Below, piece after piece: positions 1 to 10,157 of a stretch of 64,000 nt of DNA. Source of the stretch: Hevea brasiliensis (taxonomy: Eukaryota > Streptophyta > Magnoliopsida > Malpighiales > Euphorbiaceae). The position numbers and the translations under genes were made by a program. Within the stretch, counting starts at the first letter, position 1, and the number at the start of each line of letters is the position of its first letter. The notes beneath the pieces are model-generated. The model made no database searches. It saw only the letters and a list, made by a program, of their open reading frames with translations, and was not told where the DNA came from. The DNA is taken from NCBI RefSeq assembly GCF_030052815.1, contig NC_079496.1, positions 66,267,652 to 66,331,651 on the forward strand, read 5' to 3'.

Positions 1-460
1 GCCAAACCCGTAGTGATGGGTGACCACACCGGGAAGTTGCGGCGAGAACCGTTGACTAGCCCTGGACAGCGGGGAACCCTGGGAAAATTTTTAAGACTTA
101 AATAAACATTTGTTGAGGTGTAATTGACATTGAAAATGTCAAAGAAAATTTAGTAAGTTAATATAAACAAAAACGAAAATTAAAGAAATCAACGGGTCAA
201 GAAGTTCATCGGTAGCACTGAAAAATTCGAAATGCAAACCGAATAGGGCATTTTAGTCATTTGACACCTAGAGTGGACTTTTGACCTAAATTTTCATTAA
301 AAATAAGTGATATTACACTTTGAAAATGTCATGAAAAATAAAAATATGGTACATAATGTAAATAGTAAAAGATTAGTGGCAAATGTGCAAATTAAGGAAA
401 TTAAGATTAATGAATTATTTAATTCAAGTTAATGCTCCACTAGTGACATCTTAAGGGACC

Positions 461-469
461 TATATAAAG
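461..469 (+). promoter_or_regulatory. TATA-like box of A1 LTR
   Basis: TATATAAAG follows GGGACC. The same place in the B LTR reads TATACAAA (9927-9934), and the A2 LTR has TATAAAAA (62113-62120). All lie about 215-240 nt before a donor-like GTAAGT or GTTAGT. Transcription would start near 490-500. Inferred from position only. Confidence 0.5.
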
Positions 470-2130
470 CTTAGTGGATAGAAACTATCATCTTCAACCT
501 CAAAAATAAGAACCAGTCGAATGAAACTTCTTCCCAAAGTCCATCCATGGCCACCCCACTTGTTAAGCCTAAATCTCAATTATCCAAGCTCCAATTCTTA
601 TACTTTCCTTCACTAAACTTTATCCTCATACCTTGGGTAGCATATTGGGAGTAAAAAGGGAAGGATTTTAAGAAGATTTAACAAGCTTTAAAGATAAGTA
701 AGTGCTTGTTTTCCATTTTTGCTTCATTAAAGTAATAGTAGAGGTTGTGGTGTGTTAGATTATGGAAGAAATTGTGAGATTTGATGAGTTATGGAGGTGC
801 TCCATTTTCGGCAGCCATGGATACTAAAGAAGTTTGAATTGTTTTCACTTGAAATTGATGGGTAATGAGGTTAATTAGAGTGATTAAAGGTATAAGAGTT
901 TGATTACCATGTGTATAGTTTGAATTGTGAGTTTATGAATTGAAAATGGAAGCTTGATGCATATGTGTAACTTGGGTAGCCTTATGGTGAAGTTGGAAGT
1001 GTTTAATTTTATGAAATGGTTTGTTAAATTATGGAACTAAAGGTGGCAGAATTTGTATATAGTTTAGTAGTGAATATATATGTAATTTGGTGGTGGAAGT
1101 TATATGTAATGGTTAGGAGTGTTATGTGTATATATTGTTTAGAATTGGATATTGTGAATTGGAAGTGTAATTGGTGCATTGTTAATTGGTTATATTCTAC
1201 CCAAAGTGACTATAATATAAAGTGATGAATGGTTGTGGTATGATACAAATGCAGAATTAGGTTTGGGAAGTGAAGTTATAGCTAGTTGAATGTGTGATTG
1301 GTTGGTGCTTCAGAAATGTATTAAGGGCAGTATGTATTGTAGGCTATAAATGGAATTGTGTGACTCCAATTGGTATGCGGCCGATTGGAGGTGAAACTAG
1401 GCACAAAATGTGCTAACTTTCATGTTGAAAGCCTACCAAAATTCTATCCGGAAAGTGACACTAAAACTGACCTAATCCGTAATTGCAAACTCGGTGACCC
1501 AGAAATTGACTATTTGAATAGCAGTAAGTCTTCTGGCCATAACTCACTCAAAATAGGTCCAAATGACCTGAAATTTATACCCTTGGAAAGCTTAGACATA
1601 GGGCTATATCTTTTGTACAGACCACCAAACCCAGAAATGACCATAGGCAAGTCAAAATGGTTGCACAATTTCGGGTATAAAACCTGCCAAAATTAGAAGT
1701 GACCTAAAAATGAGCTAAGTTTGCCATTTTAGTGCAACATGTCTAGCATTGGTAAAATGACCATAACTTAGTCTAGTAAACTCCAAATGACCTAAAATTT
1801 GTGGCAAAAGTTCAATAAGACATAGACCTACAAGTTTGTAATTCTGACCAGAACCCAGAAACTGAGAGAACTAGGTCATCCGACTAGGTTAAAACAGCAT
1901 ACCAAAATTCGATAAATTGCAATAAATTGCAATAGACTTGAAAATGAAATTGGCAACATATACCAATACTAAAGGACTATAAAATGTGACATATTGGTGA
2001 CATTAAAACTAATTCATCTAGTGTGTATTAAAGGTCAATATTATAGGCTGACTAATGAAATGAATTGAAGGGAATAGTACCAGAAAAATTTAGATATTGG
2101 ATTTTATTGTTATAAAAAATTTAACTGAGT

Positions 2131-2160
2131 ACTGAAACACTTTAAATTGTGTGTTTCAGT
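2131..2160 (+). other. Conserved LTR hairpin
   Basis: ACTGAAACAC and GTGTTTCAGT form a perfect 10-bp inverted repeat around a 10-nt AT-rich loop. Identical copies lie at 11574-11603 and 63612-63641. A variant with a 7-bp perfect core occurs in both D LTRs. Confidence 0.65.
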
Positions 2161-2808
2161 TGAAAAGGATATTGAAAATCATAAGGAATATTGAGTCAAG
2201 GCCTAGAGGCGACTCAAATTAGGTCTGTGCACAATACTTTTTATATTCACTGCTTTTACTAGAAAATTTATTTGGAGAAATGAGTTATGAATAATTTTTT
2301 ATTATATTTGGCTTTGGAAATTTTATTTGGAAATTATTGTGTTGCCTACTTTGTAAATGGAAATTTTAAGATAAAATGCGATTTGTGGTTTGTATGAAAT
2401 ATTTAAATATTGTGATTTGAAATTATTTATGATTAACACTTGGCATGGCAATATCACTATGTTCCTCCTCCATTTATGGGGTGACTATGACTATATTCCT
2501 CTCTCTCTAAATTGCCAGTCTAAGGTGAGTATCGATGAGTACTCATTATCTAGCTAGCCAGCTCCCTCATTGATTTCGATTAGTGTGGTGAGTATGCCTT
2601 GTCGTAGTGTACAACACGACATGTTCGAAAAATTTTATGTCATGACCTAAGTTGTGTTATTGATTGGCAACACTGTATTATTAAATTGTTTGATCAAATT
2701 TGTTTTATATGAGCTTTGAAAATTGTGACATGAAATTGTGAATTATTTGAATTGTAAATTGTAAATAAAAGTTTTATATACCGCATTTTAAATTGTCATT
2801 GTGCACCA

Positions 2809-2851
2809 CTGAGTAAATTTTACTCAGCGATAGCTTTTTCATTGCTGTCGC
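2809..2851 (+). other. Twin hairpins in A1 LTR
   Basis: The first hairpin is CTGAGTAAATTTTACTCAG (9-bp stem, 1-nt loop; 2809-2827). The second pairs GCGATAGC with GCTGTCGC (2827-2851; one G-U pair). Homologous sites in D and C LTRs keep the folding with different stem sequences. Confidence 0.6.
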
Positions 2852-3490
2852 AGCTAGGCAGACAGATAAAGCAGCAGAGTAGGCTGCTTGTGCTACACTT
2901 TTGGGATTTTGTCGGGTATATTGAGTATACCGCTTCCTTGTAAATATTATTGTAATGTATGTGAACTGTATGTATATATTGTACTTGTTGAGCAGTTGTA
3001 AAATAAAGTTGTAAATTATTTTGGCTTATCAAAATGTTGTATTATAATTCTCTTATTTCAACTTTTGAAATACTCATTTATTTTGCACTTTTTCTTTGGC
3101 ATTGCTAAAAATGATATTGAATTGAGTTTGAACTGTATTGAAGAAACTGATTTGAGTTGAGCCATATTGGATTTTGGGATTGAACAAATATATTATAAGT
3201 GCTTTTTACAGGTTTTTGAAGAACTGTTTTGCTCCAAATACAGACGGAACTCTACCAAAATTTTTACAGAAATTATTAATACTTCAGATTTGTTATTTGG
3301 TTTCACTTCAGTTAAAAAAAATTTTAACACTTGTCAAAAGTGCTCACCACTGTAAAAAGAAATAATAAAAGGTTTAAAATCACTTGTAGTGTATTTAATG
3401 GGTTATTAGTAGACGAAGTTTGGTAATTCATTTAGTATATTATAGGATCATATTATGCCTTATGGAGGGGTAAGGTGTGACATGTTTTAG

Positions 3491-3502
3491 TGGTATTAGA
3501 GC
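3491..3502 (+). other. Primer binding site, tRNA-iMet type
   Basis: TGGTATTAGAGC, 8 nt after the LTR end, differs by one base from the usual plant initiator tRNA-Met complement TGGTATCAGAGC. It would prime minus-strand DNA synthesis. Confidence 0.8.
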
Positions 3503-3672
3503 AAGTTTTTAAAATTCTGTGTTAACTTGTAATTTGAATATTTTTCCTTTATAGTACAACTGCTCAATGTCATGGTTTGATACATACAGTACATTAGATT
3601 ATAAATATGCACTAACGAGAGGAAATCTCTTTATGTTATTTGTTCAGGAGGTATAATATCCTCTAATTGACT

Positions 3673-5095
3673 ATGAAAGAAGGGGTCCATTCAGCCGATC
3701 AATTAGTAGAGGCTGAGGTGTAAGGGGAAGCCCCAGCCCTTCAAAATGTGAGTGGATCAGCTGCACCAACCCCCTCAATACCACAGTTCCCTGCTCAATT
3801 TGCTCAGCAGATGGGTGCGATGTTCCAACATATGGCTGGTTACATGCCCACTCAAGCACCACTGCAGACACTAATAGTACAACCACAGCCTTCAGCTAGG
3901 TAGTACGACAAGTTGATTAAGTATAGGGCTACAGAGTTAAAGGGGACAGTGGATCCGCTAGAGGTAGAATAATGGTTAGAAAGGATGGAAAGAGTTTTTA
4001 GGAAGCTGCACTGCACCGATGAGCTGAAGTTTGAATACTCAGTCTCACTTCTACAGGGGGATGTGTATGACTGGTGGAAAACCATTCCCCACAGTTTGGT
4101 GGAACCCCCAGTGCTGACATGGGACGACTGTCTCAGAGAGTTCAGATAGAAATATGTCCCAAATGCCTATGTGGACCAGAAGCTACAGGAGTTCTTAAGC
4201 TTGAAGCAAGGGGACAGAATAGTGGCAGAATATGAGAGAAACTTCTCTTGATTGAGTCATTATGCAGGAAGCCTGCTTACCACTCCTAGAGACAGATGTA
4301 AACATTTTGAGGCTGAGTTAAGGCCTAGTATAAGAATGCAAGTTGTGGGGTTCCGACACCAGAATTTTTCAGAGCTAATATCGCAAGTCCTGGAATTAGA
4401 AAGAATTGAGAATGAAGAAATAGTTAAAATGGGTACAGAAGAAAAAGATAAAATTAGAAAGACTACTGATCAAGTTCTTGATAGTGGGTTAGGAAAGAAA
4501 AAGCACTTTGGAGGATCTAGCTCATGCGAATCAGGTAGAGATAAATCTTCTGGACAGAAACCACCCTAATCCAGTCAGTAAACTCAGCAGAAACCCAGAA
4601 ATGCGTTGTTGGATCGACTTTGTGAAACTTGTGGTAAACCACATAGTGGGGTATGTTATAGAGCCATAGGAACATGTTTTAATTGTGGAGAGACTGGTCA
4701 TTTTGCTAAGAATTTTATTAATCCATGTCGTTCTGGATCATTTACTACACCAGAGGGATCAGCCCAAGTTTCTACCCCAAAGAGTTCACCATCAATTAGT
4801 AGAGGCAGAGGTAGAGGTAGGGGTAGTACACCTAAAAGTTAGAGTACTGTGAATTAGCCAGAATAAGGTGATGCTTTAGCTAAAGTATACACTATGCGAC
4901 AGAGCGAAGAGGCTGAGACTTTTGACATTGTTGCTGGTACTTTCTCAATTTTTAGCTAAGATATATATATATATGTATTATTTGACCCAGGGTCTGCATA
5001 CTTTTATGTTAGTGCCAGTATTGTTTGCCTTCCTGCTGTCCCTCGTATAAAAATAAATTTTGATATATTAGTGACTAGTCTTTTTGGAATTTGTT
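3673..5095 (+). pseudogene. Decayed gag and protease start of A1
   Basis: The frame opens with an ATG at 3673 matching the gag start of D. It carries the proline- and glutamine-rich N-terminus, the gag core (DxYDWWKTIPH-like), a basic stretch and a zinc knuckle at about 4675-4716 whose last cysteine is replaced by Phe. An RGRGRG-rich stretch follows, then a protease start with DPGS-like residues near 4985. It is interrupted by many stops (for example near 3721, 3901, 3970, 4148, 4250, 4842), most of them explicable as CAG to TAG, CAA to TAA or CGA to TGA. A short AT microsatellite lies near 4962-4974. Gag packages element RNA in the cytoplasm; this copy cannot make it. Confidence 0.75.
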
Positions 5096-5517
5096 TTGAA
5101 AGAGTTTGTCAGCGAAAGACATTTCCTAAAATACGATAAATATTTGAAAATCGATAGATAAAAGAGTTGTGGAAGTAAAAATTTGAATAGTTGGTTCAGA
5201 TGTAACAAAGAAATGTTACGAATATGAGTAAGATTGTTGGCTAGAATGGTCAGAGGACTAATGATTATATAAATAATTCTAACATGACCTCAATGGTCAT
5301 TTAATAAGGAAACATGAACCGAAATATTAGACAGACTAATAGTAAGAGAGGATTGGTATTATATAAACAAATTAAATGTTATATTAGATTGTTAAAAGTT
5401 TTACACAAATTCAAAGGAAAGAAGATTATACGATCATATATGAAAGACATGAGAAAACAAATGTATGACTATGTTAGGATGGCTATTGGGCAAAATTTTG
5501 CAGATGAAATTTATTTT
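5096..5517 (+). pseudogene. Decayed pol 3' tail of A1
   Basis: Bases about 5390-5510 resemble the end of the Tekay chromodomain in spacing and residues (KVL, then KDMRKQ in place of EDMRRQ), followed by a GATGAAATTT stretch found before other polypurine tracts here. This suggests the last pol codons of A1 joined to its protease start after loss of RT and integrase. The part at 5096-5300 I do not recognise. The 75-residue frame at 5314-5541 is a remnant, not a host gene. Confidence 0.45.
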
Positions 5518-5536
5518 AAGGGGGGGGGGGGAGAAT
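5518..5536 (+). other. Polypurine tract of A1
   Basis: AA followed by a long G run and AGAAT sits directly before the LTR start TGTAACACC. The G run is longer than at 61458-61471. It primes plus-strand DNA. Confidence 0.75.
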
Positions 5537-5971
5537 TGTAACACCCCTATATTCGATAGTGCATTTTACTGTTTCGGTGACTAGTGTCTGTCTGGACAGC
5601 TAGAATGGCTGGAACTACGCTTAAATGTTAGTGAGGAGATATGAAATAATGAAATACAATAGAGGAAAATACAAGAAAAACAAAGGAAAAATAATAGCAA
5701 TGAAATGTGACTAAGTTAAATGAGCCAAACCAATAGCGATGGGTGACCGCACAGAAAAGTTACGATGAGGACCATTGACTAGCCCTGGACCGTGGGGAAC
5801 GCTGGGAAATTTTAACACTTGTCAAAAGTGCTCACCACTGTAAAAAGGAATAAGAAAAGGTTTAAAATCCGTTATAGTGTATTTAATTGGTTACTCAGTA
5901 GACGAAGTTTGGTAATTCATTAGGTATACTACGGGATCATGTTATGCCTTATGGAGGGATAAGGTGTGACA
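5537..5971 (+). repeat. Short 3' LTR of A1 with about 3.1-kb internal deletion
   Basis: The first about 275 bp match the start of the B LTR (from 9287) and the last about 160 bp match its end. The middle is missing, and the junction near 5812 lies in an AT-rich run shared by both sides. It starts TGTAACAC and ends GTGTGACA. Confidence 0.8.
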
Positions 5972-8900
5972 CAAGATGTGTTTGTGCTGTTTGACCCGGG
6001 GTCTACACATTCTTATGTTATTGCCAGCATCACTGGTTATATTGTTGTTCCTTGTATGAAAATGGATTTTGAGGTATTAGTAACCAGTCCATTAGGACAA
6101 GAGGTTAGGGTCAATAAAATGTATAAGGATTGTCCTTTGGTGATCCAAGGATACACCTTCTTATCCGATTTGATTGAGATGCCCTTTAGAGATTATGATA
6201 TCATCTTGGGCATGGATTGGTTAGCCAGGCATCATGCAATGATTGACTGTAGACTGAAGACAGTCGCTTTTGATCTCCCTCAATATGGTGATGTGGTTAT
6301 ACATGGGGAGAGGTAGTTACTGTCATCAAACTTTATTTCTGCTGCACTTGCCAGAAAAATGATCCGAAAAGGGTATGAAGCTTATTTGGCCCATGTGATA
6401 GACACCCAAGTAGGGAGTCCAGAATTGAGGGACATCTCTACAGTTTGTGACTTTCCGGATGTGTTTCCTGAAGAATTGCCAGGATTACCTCCAGAAAGAT
6501 AAGTGCAATTTGAAATAGAGGATATGCCTGGTGTGCACCCAATCTCTATTATTTTGTATAGAATGACACCTGCTGAATTGAAGGAGTTGAAGGTACAGTT
6601 GCAAGAGTTGCTTGATAAGGGCTTCATCTGCCCTAATGTGTTACCTTAGGGAGCGCCAATGTTGTTTGTTAAGAAGAAAGATGGCACTTTCTGCCTGTGT
6701 ATTGACTACAGACAATTGAATAAGGTGAAAATAAAGAATAGATATCTGTTGCCCCATATAGATGACTTGTTTGATCAGTTGAAGGGCATAGCTGTGTTCT
6801 CCAAAATTGACTTGAGATCAGGGTATTATCAGTTGAGAGTGTAAGAGCAGAGTATTCCAAAAACTGTTTTTAGAACTCGATATGGCCATTATGAGTTTCT
6901 GGTTATGCCATTCGGATTAACTAATGCTCCAGCTGCTTTTATGGAGCTGATGAACACTATCCTCAAGCCATATTTAGATCAATTTGTTGTTGTGTTTATT
7001 AATGATATATTGGTATATTCGAAGAGTGCAGAGGAGCATGATAGACACCTGCAGATTGTGCTACAGACTTTAAGGGAGAAACAACTGTATGCCAAGTTAT
7101 CAAAGTGTGAATTTTGGCTGGAAGAAATCTCTTTCTTGGGCCACATTGTGTCAGCTGAGGGTATTAAGATAGATCCTAGCAAGGTGGAAGCTATCCTCAA
7201 TTGGAAGTCGCCCAGGAATGTTACAGAAGTTTGCAGTTTTCTGGGTTTAGCTAGATACTACTGTTGTTTTGTTAAAAGATTTTATATGTTGGCATCTCCA
7301 CTAACCAAGCTACATCGAAAATATGTGAAATTTGAGTGGACTGACAAATGTTAGCAGAATTTTGATGAATTGAAGAGATGTTTGACTGAAGCTCCAATCC
7401 TGACTTTGCCTACTCCGGGTAAAGAAAACACTGTTTATAGCGATGCTTCTCATAATGGGTTAGGCTGTGTATTGATGCAAGATTGAAATGTCATTGCTTA
7501 TGCATCACATCAGCTGAAACCACATGAGCAAAACTATCCTACACATGACTTGAAGCTTGTTGCCATAGTATTTGCTCTGAAGATCTAGAGACACTATTTA
7601 TATGGGGAGAAATGTTATATCTACACAGATCACAAGAGCTTGAAGTATTTGGGCACCCAGAAGGAACTGAATTTGAGGTAGAGGAGGTGGTTAGAATTAA
7701 TTAAAGACTATAACTGTTTGATAGATTATCAACCAGGAGAAGCAAATATGGTAGCAGATGCCTTAAGTCGCAAGACTATGGCTAGTTTAAGAGTTTCTCC
7801 TTTGTCTATGGTGCATGAGTTAAAAGCATTGCATGCTAGTTTGGAGATAGATGATGAGGGACAGATGAGAGCTACATGGCAAGTGAAACCAATACTGATT
7901 GATCAGATTAAAATGGCTACACAAAATGATAAAAAGTATTAGAAATTGATGGAGTAAGCTCAGGATGGCAAGAAACCTGGATTTTCAGTGAATGATAATG
8001 GCTTACTGCTACACCAGGGCAGAATGTGTGTTCCTAATGATGTGAAATTGAGACAAATCATTATGAAGGAAGCACATTACTCTCCTTTTGCTATGCACCC
8101 TAGTGGGACCAAATTGTGTGAAACAGTAAAAGAACATTATTGGTGGAATGGGATAAAGAAAGATATAGCTGAGTATGTAGCCAAATGCCTAATTTGTCAG
8201 CAAGTAAAGGCAGAACATCAAGTGCCAGCTGATTTACTATAGCCATTGCCAATACTCGAGTGGAAATGGGAAAGAATCACGATGGATTTTGTGATGGGAC
8301 TTCCAAATACACAGAAGAGTCATGATACAGTGTGGGTCATTGTGGATAGATTAACTAAGTCTGCTTACTTTCTGCCTGTGAGGATGGATTATAGCCTAGA
8401 AAGATTGGCTATGTTGTATCTTGATGAGATAGTGACACTTCATGGAGTGCCAGTATCGATTGTGTCAAATAGAGATCCAAGGTTCGCTTCTAGATTTTGG
8501 GGAAGTTTGTAAAGAGCCCTAGAAACTAGATTGAACTTTAGTATGACATTCCATCCACAGACAGACGGCCATTTTGAGAGGGTGATTCAGATATTGGAGG
8601 ATAAGCTACAGGCTTATGTGATTGAATTTGAAGGTAGTTGGGACACAAACTTGCCTTTAATTGAGTTTGCCTATAAGAACGGCTATCAATCAAACATAGG
8701 GATGCCTCCATATGAAGCTCTGTATGACAGGAAGTGCAGAACTCCTCTATGTTAGGGTAAAGTGGGTGAAAGGAAGCTGATTGGCCCCGAAATTGTTCAA
8801 CAAACAGAGGAGAAAATTAAACTTATCAGAGATCGACTCAAGGCTGCATCAGACTGGCAGAAATCCTATATTGATTTGAAAAGGAGGGATATTGAATATG

Positions 8901-9286
8901 CAGTGGGTGACAAGGTATTCCTCAAGGTTTCTCCTTGGAAGAAAATTATGAGATTTGGCAGAAAGAAAAAACTGAGTTCTCGCTTTATTAGATCGTACGA
9001 GGTTCTAGAAAGAGTTGGTCCTTTGGCATATAGATTGGCAATACCTCTAGAGCTAGAAAAGATATAGAATGTCTTTCATGTGTCTATGTTGAGGAGGTAT
9101 AGATCAAACCCATCTCATGTTTTACCTGTTAAGGAGATTGAGGTGAATCCAGACCTCACATATGAGGAAGAACCTATAAAGATTCTGGCACATGAGGTGA
9201 AGCAGCTGAGGAACAAGCAGATACTATTGGTTAAGGTGCTGTGGAACTATCATTCAGGCCAAGAGGCTACTTGGGAGTGCAAGGAG
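5972..9286 (+). pseudogene. A2 pol: protease, RT, RNase H, integrase, chromodomain start
   Basis: The domain order is intact. The protease has [11 protein letters not shown] near 5990. RT has the [10 protein letters not shown] and [13 protein letters not shown] motifs and the catalytic box FIND at 6995-7006, where FIDD is expected. RNase H has YSDASHNG near 7440, TDHKSLKYL and VADALSR. Integrase has an HPSG...CLICQQ zinc part, [14 protein letters not shown] (Asp region altered at the first residue) and QTDGHFERVIQ. The C-terminus reaches the EATWE of the chromodomain, where B is inserted. About 20 in-frame stops, nearly all of transition type (TAG from CAG or TGG, TAA from CAA), show long methylation-linked decay. 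There is no integrase intron here, unlike family C. Confidence 0.85.
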
Positions 9287-10157
9287 TGTAACACCCCTAT
9301 ATTCGGTAGTGCGTTCTACTGTTCCGGTGACTAGTGTCTGTTCAGATAGCTAGAATGCCTAAAATTATACTTAAATATTGGTGAGGAACATGAAATAATA
9401 AAATACAATAGAGGAAAATACAAGAAAAACAAAAGAAAAATAATAGCAATGAAATGTAACCAAGTTAAATGAGCCGAAAATCGTAGCGATGGGTGACCGC
9501 ACCGGGAAGTTGCGGCAAGGACCGTTAACTAGCCCTGGACCACGGGGAACCCTGAGAAATATTTTTAAGACTTAAATAAACATCTATTGGGATATAATTG
9601 ACTTAGAAAATGTTAAAGGAAATTTAATTAATTAGTACAAAGAAAAACAAAAAATCGATAAACCGACAAAAATAGGTATTACCAAAAAAATCGAGAATAC
9701 AAATCGAATAAGAGCATTTTGGTCATTTGACACCTAGAGTTTCCTTTTGACCTCAATGTCCATTAAAAATAAGTAGTATTACAGTTTTAAGATGTCATGA
9801 AAAATAAAAATGTGGTACATTATATGAATAGTGAAAGAAATGAGGCATAAATGCAAATTATAGAACTTTAAGTAATTTCATCATTTAATCTAAGTTAGTG
9901 CTCCACTAACCTAACCTTATGGGACCTATACAAACTATTTTGGACAGAACCTTGAGTCATCTTCAACCTTTAAACACTCCAGCCGATTGAATCTCCATTG
10001 AAACTCCATAGCCAAAGCTTGAACAAACCTCCATGCACCTTAAATCAAGCCATGTTTCTTCAAACTCCCTTCATTAAAAGTGGTCCACACATCATGGGCA
10101 GTAAGTAGGCTACAAAAAGGAGAGAAAATATCAAGTTTTAGTAAGCTCCAACAAGAG

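Larger units (their letters stand above)
698..3211 (+). other. Putative leader intron in A1 LTR
   Basis: A GTAAGT donor-like site (698-703) lies 237 nt after the TATA-like box. A strong acceptor-like site, CTTTTTACAG ending at 3211, lies about 270 nt before the LTR end. The homologous pair is also seen in the B LTR, both D LTRs and the C left LTR. Splicing would remove most of the LTR leader and leave the primer site and gag downstream. No transcript evidence is available. Confidence 0.4.
1..3482 (+). repeat. 5' LTR of A1, truncated by window edge
   Basis: It aligns with the LTR at 9287-12838, with base 1 matching about position 186 of that LTR, so roughly 185 bp lie outside. It ends GTGTGACA directly before a tRNA-Met primer site. 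It contains a TATA-like box, a splice-donor-like and an acceptor-like site, two kinds of hairpin and no credible gene. The small open frames within it are not conserved. Confidence 0.85.
1..5971 (+). mobile_element. Ty3/gypsy Tekay-type element A1, internally deleted
   Basis: The order is 5' LTR (first part outside the window), tRNA-Met primer site, gag with the start of the protease, a decayed pol tail, polypurine tract, and a very short 3' LTR. Protease sequence appears twice, at about 4955-5095 and again from 5972. The second copy starts exactly after the LTR end, which is best explained if A1 is nested in the protease region of element A2. The target duplication is then predicted to be CAAGA (5972-5976); its left copy should lie about 185 bp before base 1 and cannot be seen here. 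Most of pol is missing. Clade is assigned from the long LTR, gag type and relation to complete copies in the window. Confidence 0.75.

Noticed and set aside
1031..1225. Small open frames in the A1, B and D LTRs
   Set aside because: Not kept between LTR copies, no domains, low-complexity AT-rich composition.
3491..3502. tRNA gene fragment
   Set aside because: Only the complement of the tRNA 3' end is present beside an LTR; it is a primer binding site. No cloverleaf is seen here or at the other primer sites.
5521..5531. G-quadruplex or regulatory G run
   Set aside because: A single G run belonging to a polypurine tract; no further runs for a quadruplex.
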